Shown piece after piece: positions 33,502-41,971 of a DNA stretch of 64,000 nucleotides. Position numbers and translations under genes: made by a program. The notes below the pieces were generated by a model. It was not told where the DNA came from. It ran no database searches and saw nothing but the letters and a program-made list of their open reading frames with translations. The stretch is from Phycisphaerae bacterium (GTDB lineage Bacteria > Planctomycetota > Phycisphaerae > UBA1845 > CAIVHJ01). Each line of letters begins with the position of its first letter. Positions within the stretch are counted from its first letter, which is position 1. Location of the stretch: NCBI GenBank assembly GCA_022072405.1, contig JAJVHX010000012.1, forward strand, positions 211,807 through 275,806. Reading direction: 5' to 3'.

Positions 33502-36417
33502 ATGAACCCTACAGAGCGCCAGATCAACATGTCAGCAAAGCAAGAGGAAGTGGCCAAGAGTGTATGGCGCGTGGCCATCAGCTCCATTCAGCATTTCAGT
33601 GATTTGCCATGTAGCAAAGTTTACTACTTAAATGGTGTATTGAATCAGGCAGATGTGCAGGATATTACCGCCCGTCTGCTGGCCGACCGGGTTGTTGAAG
33701 TCGAACAGATCGATCTCGTTTCAGTTGCCCCCAGAAGGAATCCGGAGGATATTGATAAGAATGCCGGTAAGAAGGCACTTCTTGAGATCCGGTTTAAACC
33801 GGGCGTGATGGACCCTGTAGCATTTTCGGTGCAGCAAGCCATCCGTGATTTGGGATATGATATTAATGAAGTTCGCACCGCACGCGGATATCTGCTCACC
33901 AGCAATCGTTCGCACGAAGAGTGGCATCAGTATGCTCAGCGCGAACTGGCTAATGCGCTGATTGAAGATATCTTGATTTATTCCGCCGACGAGTTACCGG
34001 CAAATCCTTTTATCAAACCTCAAAATTATCAGTTCAAACGCATTCAATTTGAAATCAGCAGTGCAGATGATGACGCGCTATTGGAATTTTCCCGCCGCGC
34101 GCACTTGTTTCTGAATCTGGCAGAGATGCAGACTATCCAGAATTATTTTCGCCAGCAGCAGCGCAATCCTACTGATCTGGAAATTGAAACACTGGCCCAG
34201 ACCTGGAGCGAGCATTGCGTGCATAAGACGTTCAAAAGCCGGGTGGAATATCGCGGCAGTGGTTATCCGGAAGAGATTCGGCTGAGCGATATGCAGGCTC
34301 TTGAGTCTCTGCCGCAGATCGAACGCCTCTATGAGAATCTGCTGGCGGACACCATCGCCGCTGCGACCCGTGAGCTGAATCACGAATGGTGCCTTTCGGT
34401 ATTTAAAGACAACGCCGGAATCATCAGCTTCGATGAGCAGTATGGTGTGGCTTTTAAGGTAGAGACCCACAACCATCCCTCCGCGCTGGAGCCTTATGGT
34501 GGAGCAGCCACCGGAGTCGGCGGGGTCATACGAGATATTCTCGGCTGCGGGTTGGGGGCCAAGCCGATTGCCAATACCGATGTTTTTTGCTTCGCTCCGC
34601 CGGAAATTCCAGCAGAAAAAATGCCTCCCGGCCTATTTGCCCCAGCCCGGAGCATGCGCGAAGTCGTTCGCGGCGTGCGTGATTATGGTAACCGCATGGG
34701 CATTCCGACGGTGAATGGCGCGATTCATTTTGACGGACGCTACCTGGGCAATCCACTGGTTTATTGTGGCTGCGTTGGATTGATTCCGCGCGACCGAATT
34801 GAGAAAGCGGCTCTGCCGGGTGATCGTATCGTGGTCATCGGTGGACGGACCGGCCGGGATGGTATTCATGGAGCCACCTTCTCCTCCGGTGAAATGACCG
34901 ACACCCACTCCACCGAGTTTGCTCATGCCGTGCAGATCGGCAACGCCATCACCGAAAAACAGGTGCTCGATGTGTTGCTGCAGGCCCGCGATCATGCGGA
35001 GGGTTGCCTCTATCACGCGGTGACCGATTGCGGAGCCGGCGGGCTGAGCAGTGCGGTCGGGGAAATGGCGGAAGGGCTGGGTGCGGAAGTGCATCTGGAT
35101 CGGGTCCCGCTGAAATATGCCGGCTTGCGTTACGATGAAATCTGGATCAGCGAAGCCCAGGAGCGCATGGTTTTGGCGGTGCCACCGCAGCGATTCAAGA
35201 CTTTACTGGCTTTGTGTGCGGCGGAAGAAGTGGAAGCAACCGACATCGGTGAATTTACCAATAGCGGCCAGCTGCGTGTCTATTATCAGCAGCAGCAAGT
35301 GGGCGAACTGCAACTGGAATTCCTGCATTATGGATTACCCAAACCGACCCGCCAGGCGGAATGGGCACCGATCCCACGCAGGTCGGTTACCAGAGGCACG
35401 GTGTCTGATGTTCATTCCGCCTTACTGGAGAAATTGCGCGATCCGAATATCGCCTCGAAGGAGTGGGTGATCCGGCAGTACGATCACGAGGTACAGGCGG
35501 GGAGTGTGATCAAGCCGCTGATGGGTCCGGGGGCGGGTCCGACCGATGGCGCGGTGGTGCGACCGCTGCTCAACGCCACGCGCGGGGTGGTGCTCAGTTG
35601 CGGACTCTGCCCGCAGTGGGCGGATGTGGATCCTTATGTGATGGCGGTGGCGGCGATTGATGAAGCGGTGCGGAACAATGTGTGTGTGGGCGGGCGGATG
35701 GCGCGGATGGCGCTATTGGATAATTTCTGTTGGGGTGGGGTGCGCGAGTCGCGCGAGATGGGGGCGCTGGTCCGGGCAGCGCAAGCCTGCTACGACGCGG
35801 CCAAAGCCTATGGTTTGCCGTTTATCTCCGGTAAGGATTCATTGAACAATGTTTATGAGATGAGTGCGGAAGAAGCCCGGCGGCTGGGTTGGCCCAAACG
35901 TCTCTCCATTCCGGATACTCTGCTGATCAGTGCGATCAGTGTGACCGAGGATATTCGCAAATGTCGCAGCAGTGACCTGAAGCAGCCGCTGAATGAATTG
36001 CTGATGGTGGAGGCGGTGGGCAGCAGTCTGGCGGATTATGCGACGGTAGCGCGAACGGTGGAGGAATGGATGCAGGATGAGCCGGGGATTCGATCGGTGC
36101 ATGATGTGAGTGACGGAGGCTGGCTGGTGGCTGTTGCGGAGATGGCCATGGGCAGCCAGTTGGGCGTGCGACTGGAAGGCTCGTCAGATCGCTATACACC
36201 GGAAGAATTATTCGCTGAAAGATTGGGATGCTATGTACTGGAAGTTGAGCCGCAGACCGGAGCGAAATTGTTGAAGGATGAGCGGGTCCGTTGTCAGCGG
36301 ATGGGTGTGGTAGTAGAGCAGCCGATATTAGAATTGACGGTGAATGATCAGCCGATCGCCCGATGGAATGTGATTGAGTTGCGGGCGGCGTGGCGTGCGA
36401 CCTTTGATTGGAAGTAG
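33502..36417 (+). CDS. purL: Phosphoribosylformylglycinamidine synthase II with fused PurS-like domain
   Basis: A 971-residue ATP-dependent synthase of purine biosynthesis (FGAR plus glutamine to FGAM). Residues about 1-170 are PurS-like, with IRFKPGVMDPVAFSVQQA and an AIRDLGYDINEVRTARGYLL segment. The PurL part begins near 215 and shows LAQTWSEHCVHKTFKSRV (catalytic His), KVETHNHPSALEPYGGAATGVGG, YGNRMGIPTVNGA, VIGGRTGRDGIHGATFSS, LMGPGAGPTDGAVV, SGKDSLNNVYE and HDVSDGGWLVAVAEMA. Small PurL proteins are about 740 residues and use a separate PurS; here PurS is fused at the N-terminus. Start ATG 33502 lacks a ribosome site; an in-frame ATG at 33532 is possible. purQ follows after 3 bases. Confidence 0.93.
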   Translation: MNPTERQINMSAKQEEVAKSVWRVAISSIQHFSDLPCSKVYYLNGVLNQADVQDITARLLADRVVEVEQIDLVSVAPRRNPEDIDKNAGKKALLEIRFKPGVMDPVAFSVQQAIRDLGYDINEVRTARGYLLTSNRSHEEWHQYAQRELANALIEDILIYSADELPANPFIKPQNYQFKRIQFEISSADDDALLEFSRRAHLFLNLAEMQTIQNYFRQQQRNPTDLEIETLAQTWSEHCVHKTFKSRVEYRGSGYPEEIRLSDMQALESLPQIERLYENLLADTIAAATRELNHEWCLSVFKDNAGIISFDEQYGVAFKVETHNHPSALEPYGGAATGVGGVIRDILGCGLGAKPIANTDVFCFAPPEIPAEKMPPGLFAPARSMREVVRGVRDYGNRMGIPTVNGAIHFDGRYLGNPLVYCGCVGLIPRDRIEKAALPGDRIVVIGGRTGRDGIHGATFSSGEMTDTHSTEFAHAVQIGNAITEKQVLDVLLQARDHAEGCLYHAVTDCGAGGLSSAVGEMAEGLGAEVHLDRVPLKYAGLRYDEIWISEAQERMVLAVPPQRFKTLLALCAAEEVEATDIGEFTNSGQLRVYYQQQQVGELQLEFLHYGLPKPTRQAEWAPIPRRSVTRGTVSDVHSALLEKLRDPNIASKEWVIRQYDHEVQAGSVIKPLMGPGAGPTDGAVVRPLLNATRGVVLSCGLCPQWADVDPYVMAVAAIDEAVRNNVCVGGRMARMALLDNFCWGGVRESREMGALVRAAQACYDAAKAYGLPFISGKDSLNNVYEMSAEEARRLGWPKRLSIPDTLLISAISVTEDIRKCRSSDLKQPLNELLMVEAVGSSLADYATVARTVEEWMQDEPGIRSVHDVSDGGWLVAVAEMAMGSQLGVRLEGSSDRYTPEELFAERLGCYVLEVEPQTGAKLLKDERVRCQRMGVVVEQPILELTVNDQPIARWNVIELRAAWRATFDWK

Positions 36418-36420
36418 TCG

Positions 36421-37197
36421 ATGGCCAAGGTACGAGTACTCATACTGCGGGCGGCAGGGATCAATTGCGAGGTGGAAACCGCCCACGCCTGGGAACTGGC
36501 TGGCGCAAGCCCGGAAATTGTACATCTCCAGGAGCTGCGTACTCATTCCTGGAGATTACGCGACTACCAGATATTGACCATTCCCGGCGGTTTCAGCTAT
36601 GGTGATGATATCGCTGCCGGGAAAATATTTGCCAACCAGCTGCAGGTGTTTCTCGCCGATGCCCTGCAGGAATTCCGGCAACTGGGCGGATTGATCCTGG
36701 GCATCTGTAATGGATTTCAGGTGTTATGCAAAGCCGGCCTGCTGCCCGGTCAGCATCCGAAGCAGAACCTTCCTGCCGTGACTATCACCGACAATCTTTG
36801 CCGCAAATATGAAGATCGCTGGGTGCGTTTACACGCGATAACAACCTTTTGTGCGTTCCTGAAACGGCGCGAACAATATGAATTACCCTTGGCCCACGGC
36901 GAAGGTCGTATCGTTACAGGTTCACCCGCTGATGTATTGCTGCTGCATAAGCTGGGGATCGCTGCGTTACAGTATGTGGACGAGCACGGAAGTGCGACCC
37001 AAGCCTATCCGGCCAATCCCAATGGCAGCATGGGTGGCATCGCCGGACTGTGTGATGCGAGCGGGCGGGTCTTCGGACTCATGCCCCACCCCGAACGATT
37101 TATCGATGTGTCCAACCATCCCGAATGGACCAGCCGTACCAGCCTCGAACCGCACGGGCTGGATATCTTCCGCTCCGCGGTGGAATCATTGCAATAA
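36421..37197 (+). CDS. purQ: Phosphoribosylformylglycinamidine synthase I, glutaminase subunit
   Basis: A 258-residue class I glutamine amidotransferase giving ammonia to PurL. It starts VRVLILRAAGINCEVETAHAWELAGA, shows IPGGFSYGDDIAAGK, the nucleophile Cys in LGGLILGICNGFQVL (about residue 98), HGEGRIV and NPNGSMGGIAGLCDASGRVFGLMPHPERF with the catalytic His-x-Glu. The gene starts 3 bases after the purL stop, so both are translated from one transcript in fixed ratio, as expected for a PurL-PurQ complex. Confidence 0.95.
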   Translation: MAKVRVLILRAAGINCEVETAHAWELAGASPEIVHLQELRTHSWRLRDYQILTIPGGFSYGDDIAAGKIFANQLQVFLADALQEFRQLGGLILGICNGFQVLCKAGLLPGQHPKQNLPAVTITDNLCRKYEDRWVRLHAITTFCAFLKRREQYELPLAHGEGRIVTGSPADVLLLHKLGIAALQYVDEHGSATQAYPANPNGSMGGIAGLCDASGRVFGLMPHPERFIDVSNHPEWTSRTSLEPHGLDIFRSAVESLQ

Positions 37198-37267
37198 TCA
37201 CCAAAATCTCCCCAATAATAATCACATAAAATATCCGGATGAATATTCAAATAGGTGCAAGAAGGTT

Positions 37268-37360
37268 GGTACTGGTATCGTATGAACCCCATTCATGCAT
37301 CAGAGGGTGAAGATCGCTCCCTTACGGTCGCGGCTCAGTGAAACGATACGAGTACCAGTA
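37268..37360. mobile_element. Family B palindromic element, copy 2
   Basis: Left end GGTACTGGTATCGTA (37268-37282) and right end TACGAGTACCAGTA (37347-37360) are inverted repeats. The core ATCGCTCCCTTACGGTCGCG (37312-37331), then GCTCAGTGA, recurs in copies 1 and 3. A family A-like core follows at 37371-37395. Confidence 0.7.
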
Positions 37361-37370
37361 GGTTCTGTCC

Positions 37371-37395
37371 GCGTGTTGAAGTCCGCGGCTCGTTG
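37371..37395. repeat. Family A-like core fragment
   Basis: GCGTGTTGAAGTCCGCGGCTC resembles the family A core (GCGGGCTAAAGCCCGCGGCTC). It has no recognisable TTTCAAAA ends. Confidence 0.4.
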
Positions 37396-37441
37396 GGCAG
37401 GCATGTTACTTTATTCATACAAGGATCAATAGAATGATCGT

Positions 37442-38482
37442 TCAACCTACTTCACGACGCTGGAAGAGCGCGACACCGAGCAGCAGGATGGCGGTGATGT
37501 AGAGGGCGGCATAGGCCATGGCATTAAGCAGGTAGCTCATGCTCAGCAGTTTACCGGTGGTCAGCGCATCAGCCACCCAGAAAATGCTGAGGTTGGGAAT
37601 GATGCGATAGGCCAGCCAGGAAATCTGAGCGCCGAAGCTGGGTTGTTCCAGCAGGCTCAGCGAAATGAGCTGCTGATTCTGGCCGAAAAAGTAATCAGAA
37701 GTCAGCCCGGCGACCAGAACTACACCACAAATAACCAGGGTCGGTGCTTGACCCAATTTACAGGAGGTCGCCAGAGCCACTGAAGTCAGCACCCAGACCA
37801 TCATCAGCACCAGCGCGATAGCACAGAACATCTGGAAGCCGGTGGCTGGCTGGGGACCGGTCGCCATCGGATTGGGGGGCGGCTCCGCGAAGGGGTTCTG
37901 AAACTGCCATTCCCGACTGATAAAGGCCACTAGAATAGCGGCGATGGTCAGCAGTAAAGTAAAGAGACCCACCGCTGTAGAAGTAAACTGCCAGCCATAC
38001 CAATAATTGCCGACTCCGGCGATAAAAAGAGTCAGCAGTACTGCCCCGCAGCCAAAGAGAATGACCGGCATATCCCAGGGGTCGCTGGTGTTTTCCATTA
38101 CTTTATGGCGCAGGACCAGTAACATGACTAATGTGCAAACATAAAATGCTACAGTTAAGGCAGTTATGAGTCCGGCGAATTTCCCGATGATCAGCGCCGG
38201 GCGGCTGATGGGTTTGCTGATGAGCGTCAGAACGGTTTTGTTTTCGATTTCGCGATTGAGAACACCGGCGGCGCTGAGGGCGGCCAAGAACAAACCGGAA
38301 ATCAGCAGCGTAGATAATCCCAGATCGCGAAGAAAGAGGTCGTCGTCGCTGAGGGTGTAGGCGGAGAGGGAGTTGTTCAGAATCATCATAAAGCAGGTCA
38401 CAATGAGAATAATGCCATAAACCGGCTGGCGGATGGTTTCCAGAAACGTATTCTGGGCAATGGCCAGTACTTTGGAGAACAT
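37442..38482 (-). CDS. ABC-2 type transporter permease
   Basis: A 346-residue protein with about eight hydrophobic segments. The early stretch VLAIAQNTFLETIRQPVYGIILIVTCFMMIL and GVLNREIENKTVLTLISKPISRPALIIGKFAGL are hallmarks of ABC-2 permeases of the NosY/GldF kind. ATG 38482 has GAGAGG 6 bases upstream and is chosen. The frame remains open to 38713 and would add 77 protein-like residues with one more helix (TLVHLFWERYGPTALVWPGG...), but starting at ATG 38674 would overlap the start codon of the divergent SPFH gene. No ATPase is adjacent on this strand; it may use the one at 43331. Confidence 0.8.
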   Translation of the reverse strand: MFSKVLAIAQNTFLETIRQPVYGIILIVTCFMMILNNSLSAYTLSDDDLFLRDLGLSTLLISGLFLAALSAAGVLNREIENKTVLTLISKPISRPALIIGKFAGLITALTVAFYVCTLVMLLVLRHKVMENTSDPWDMPVILFGCGAVLLTLFIAGVGNYWYGWQFTSTAVGLFTLLLTIAAILVAFISREWQFQNPFAEPPPNPMATGPQPATGFQMFCAIALVLMMVWVLTSVALATSCKLGQAPTLVICGVVLVAGLTSDYFFGQNQQLISLSLLEQPSFGAQISWLAYRIIPNLSIFWVADALTTGKLLSMSYLLNAMAYAALYITAILLLGVALFQRREVG

Positions 38483-38672
38483 GGCAATCCTCTCGTGACG
38501 TGCAAACTCTTCCACATCATACGACCTTCCGACCCTGAAGTTCAGCCAATCAAATTTTTTTCGATCCCGCACGAAGGTGGCGACGTAGTAGATGGAATAG
38601 GCGATGGTCACGCCTCCGGGCCACACCAGCGCGGTGGGTCCGTACCTTTCCCAGAACAGGTGAACAAGAGTC

Positions 38673-40910
38673 ATGGAAATCGGCACGATCAATTCTGAAG
38701 CCCGAGCTCGCAATGTCTCGCTGAGCGGTTTACTGCTGCAACTGGTTTTTGCGGGCGTGCTCTACGTCGTCAGTCTGGTCAGTCATTCGATCGCGACCTA
38801 TGCGCTGGCGTGGTATCTGCTGGCGGGTTTACCGATCTGGTTGGTTCTGATAGTGCTGTTCAACCAGCGGCGGCGGGTGGCGGAAGAAGCGCTGGAAAAT
38901 GAAGCCATGATGCGCGAGCGTCAGGTCAGCGGCAGCCAGACCATCTTCGAGAGTGAAGCCGAAGAATTCCTGGTGCAGAAGAAGCGGCTGCTGTGGATGT
39001 ACCGCTGGCTGCTGCCGCTGGGCGTCTTGATGACGACGGCCCTGCTCATCACCAGTGTCGTCAAATTTTATTCGACCGCAGGGTTGGATTTCAGTAATGA
39101 AAGAGTCTGGTCCTTCTGGACGGTGATGGGTTCGACGCTCACCATGTTCTTTGTGGGTGGGGTGGCCTTTGGATGCTATCTCTTTTCCCGTTATGTCGGC
39201 GGCATGTCGCGCGAGATCACTTCACGGATGTTACGGGCCGGGGCGGTCTATCTCTTCGGCGGGGCGCTCTTTGGTCTGGCGACGGTCATCTGCCTGGGAA
39301 TCATCAAACTGGATTCCACCATGCCGGAACGGATACTCGGTTATGTCATTGCCGGGTTGATGTGTCTGCTGACCGCCGAAATGCTGATCAATTTTGTGCT
39401 CGATTTTTATCGGCCGCGGCTGATAGATCTGCCGCTGCGACCGGCTTTTGAAAGCCGCCTGCTGGGTTTGATCAGCGAACCGGGCAGCATCGCCAAGAGC
39501 ATCGCCGAAGCGGTTAATTACCAGTTTGGTTTTGAGGTAAGCGGTACTTGGTTTTACAAAATGCTCGAAGAGGCGGTGTTGCCGCTGATCGTGGTTTGCG
39601 TGCTGGTGCTGTTGGCGATGACCAGCATTGTCGTGGTGGATGCGGATCAGATGGCAATACGCGAACGCTTCGGCCAGCCGCTCTCCACCAAACCGTTGGG
39701 TCCGGGAATCTACCTGAAGTGGCCTTGGCCGATCGAAACCATGCCCAAAGTGAGCGTCCGCCTGGTGCAGGAAGAAGTGATCGGTGAACAGCATCTGGAA
39801 GATAACCAGAATCTGCCGACCGGTCCGGAAGAAGTGCTGCTCTGGACAGAAAAGCATGGCTGGGTGGCCCAGGTCGATGTGCTGGTAGCGGTACCCGCCG
39901 GCGATGTCCGCGCCACGCTGGAACCGGCTGTACCCGCGAGTCAGCCGATCGTTGGCTTGCCCGCCTCCTCGTCCGAAGCGGCTTCGGTGCCGGTGAGTAT
40001 TCTCCGGGTCTCCATGCCCATCAAATATCAGATTCGCAGCAGCGATCAGGGTTTTAACGATTATCTCTACAAGGCCCAGGAACCGGGAGCCATCCTGCGG
40101 GATATTGCTTATCGTGAGCTGGTGCGTTCGGCTGTCAATTTCGACTACAAATCAATTATGACCAGCTCGCGCGACGAAGTTGCCGAACAATTGCGCCACG
40201 CCATACAACTGAAAGCGGATCAACTGGAACTGGGGGTCGACGTATTGTGGGTCGGATTGCTGGATGTTCATCCGCCGACTGAATCGGAAGTGGCGGCCAC
40301 GTTCCAGAAAGTGGCGACGGCGGAGCAGGAGCGCGATCTGTTGATCGAGACCGCCAAGGTGAACCGGGCGATTGAACTGATTTCGACCGCCGGGCAGGAT
40401 TTCGCCGGTCTGTTGCTGCGAACCATGGAAAACTGGGAAGAGCGCATCACCGATCGGGATCAGGAAATTCGCCAGCAGGTTGCCCAGGCGGCCGATCCAC
40501 AGGAACAGAAACGAATCGCAGAAGCCTGGCGCACGGAAAAATCGGAGATGATCAACCAGAAGCGCGAGGAGATTGATCAGCTCGTGGTCGAGTGGATGCA
40601 GTTGAACGGGCCGAAAGTCGATCAACTCGGCGGCTTGTCGGGCGAAGTGATTGCCAAAGCGCGGGCTGAAGCGATGGACGTCGTTCAGACAGCCGCACGT
40701 TATGCCGGCAGTTATCAACTGGAAATGCCGGCGTTTGAGGTCTCACCGACGCTGTTCAAGCTGCGGCGGACGATCCGGGAGTTGTCCGGCCAACTGGACA
40801 AGATTCGCAAGTATGTGATGTTGGTGGACCCCGCCACCACCGATGTGATCTATGAACTCGATGAAACCAGCGAAGGCAGCGTACAGTTTGTGGGAGGCGG
40901 CCAACGCTAA
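38673..40910 (+). CDS. SPFH/Band 7 protein with N-terminal multi-helix membrane region (HflK-like 1)
   Basis: A 745-residue protein. Five to seven hydrophobic segments occupy the first 320 residues (first one LLLQLVFAGVLYVVSLVSHSI, last one LPLIVVCVLVLLAMTSIVVV). Then the SPFH domain starts VVDADQMAIRERFGQPLSTKPLGPGIYLKWPWPIETMPKV, the HflK-type beginning, and continues through IKYQIRSSDQGFNDYLYKAQEPGAILRDIAYREL. A long helical coiled tail follows. SPFH proteins form large membrane rings that scaffold proteases or other complexes. Two more SPFH genes follow on the same strand, suggesting one hetero-oligomer. The N-terminal membrane region is unusual for HflK. Confidence 0.85.
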   Translation: MEIGTINSEARARNVSLSGLLLQLVFAGVLYVVSLVSHSIATYALAWYLLAGLPIWLVLIVLFNQRRRVAEEALENEAMMRERQVSGSQTIFESEAEEFLVQKKRLLWMYRWLLPLGVLMTTALLITSVVKFYSTAGLDFSNERVWSFWTVMGSTLTMFFVGGVAFGCYLFSRYVGGMSREITSRMLRAGAVYLFGGALFGLATVICLGIIKLDSTMPERILGYVIAGLMCLLTAEMLINFVLDFYRPRLIDLPLRPAFESRLLGLISEPGSIAKSIAEAVNYQFGFEVSGTWFYKMLEEAVLPLIVVCVLVLLAMTSIVVVDADQMAIRERFGQPLSTKPLGPGIYLKWPWPIETMPKVSVRLVQEEVIGEQHLEDNQNLPTGPEEVLLWTEKHGWVAQVDVLVAVPAGDVRATLEPAVPASQPIVGLPASSSEAASVPVSILRVSMPIKYQIRSSDQGFNDYLYKAQEPGAILRDIAYRELVRSAVNFDYKSIMTSSRDEVAEQLRHAIQLKADQLELGVDVLWVGLLDVHPPTESEVAATFQKVATAEQERDLLIETAKVNRAIELISTAGQDFAGLLLRTMENWEERITDRDQEIRQQVAQAADPQEQKRIAEAWRTEKSEMINQKREEIDQLVVEWMQLNGPKVDQLGGLSGEVIAKARAEAMDVVQTAARYAGSYQLEMPAFEVSPTLFKLRRTIRELSGQLDKIRKYVMLVDPATTDVIYELDETSEGSVQFVGGGQR

Positions 40911-40946
40911 CTGACCGCCGCGGGCGGCGATGAGGAGTACAGGGTT

Positions 40947-41930
40947 ATGAAAAACATGTATACGATTGTCAGTGCTCTGGTCCTGCTGCTGATTTTCGGC
41001 TTTTATATGTGCACCTACCAGGTGCGCTTCACCGATGTCGCGGTGCTCAAGACCTTCGGCAAGTTCAGCGACGAGGACATCATCCGCGGTGATGAAAAGG
41101 GTGGTGCGGGTTTGAAATTCAAGTTGCCCTGGCCGATTCAGGAAAAGGTCATTACCGACCTGCGCCTGCGCATCCTGCAGGACAGCTACGAGGAATTTCA
41201 GACCCAGGACAGCAAGAACATTCTGGTCAGCACTTACGTCTGCTGGAAGGTGGACGATCCCAAGTTGTTCCATAATGCCTCGGAAACCGAGAAGGAAGCG
41301 ACGAGCAAGCTGGCAACTCTGGTGCGGGATATCAAGAAAAATGTCATCGGTCAGCATCCCTTCTCGCAACTCGTGAATATCAATCCGTCGGAATTTCAAT
41401 TCACCAGAATCGAAGCGGAAATGAAGGATCAGATTACCTCCAAGGCACAAACGCTGTATGGTATCAAGGTGGTGGATCTGGGGATACGTAAACTAGGGCT
41501 ACCGCAATCGATCAGTGAAAACGTCTTTGAGCGCATGAAGAAGGCGGAGGAGCAGACCGCCACCAGCTATCGCGCTGAGGGTGAAGCCCAGGCCCGTGAC
41601 ATTCGCGCCGAAGCGAGCACCATCAGCCGCAACATTATGGCGGTGGCGACGCGTCTGGCGGGTGAAATTCAGGCAGAAGCCGCCAAGGAAGAGGCGGAGT
41701 ATTACAAAGTGTTTGAGCAAGCTCCGGAACTGCAGATGTTCCTGCTGCAACTGGATTCCGCCAAACAGGTGTTGAAGGAACGCACCACACTGGTGCTGGA
41801 TTCGGCGGTGGCTCCGGGTGGATTGATCCGGCTGGATTACCTGCTGGGGCAGGAAAACATGCCGCGACTGAACGGTCAGCCGGCATCGACCGGTAACGGC
41901 TCCTCCCAAAATGGCTCGACGGAAAACTGA
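40947..41930 (+). CDS. SPFH/Band 7 protein (HflC-like)
   Basis: A 327-residue protein with one N-terminal helix (MYTIVSALVLLLIFGFYMCTY) and an SPFH domain beginning YQVRFTDVAVLKTFGKFSDE, then GLKFKLPWPIQEKVITDLRLRI, the HflC-type beginning. The later RMKKAEEQTATSYRAEGEAQARDIRAEA is the HflC-family helix, with the alanine/glutamate repeat typical of the SPFH coiled region. It starts 36 bases after the first SPFH gene with AGGAG 10 bases before its ATG. It would partner the HflK-like neighbours. Confidence 0.88.
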   Translation: MKNMYTIVSALVLLLIFGFYMCTYQVRFTDVAVLKTFGKFSDEDIIRGDEKGGAGLKFKLPWPIQEKVITDLRLRILQDSYEEFQTQDSKNILVSTYVCWKVDDPKLFHNASETEKEATSKLATLVRDIKKNVIGQHPFSQLVNINPSEFQFTRIEAEMKDQITSKAQTLYGIKVVDLGIRKLGLPQSISENVFERMKKAEEQTATSYRAEGEAQARDIRAEASTISRNIMAVATRLAGEIQAEAAKEEAEYYKVFEQAPELQMFLLQLDSAKQVLKERTTLVLDSAVAPGGLIRLDYLLGQENMPRLNGQPASTGNGSSQNGSTEN

Positions 41931-41971
41931 GCCGGTAACACCAGGAACTCTATTTCAATAAGGTAGGCGCT

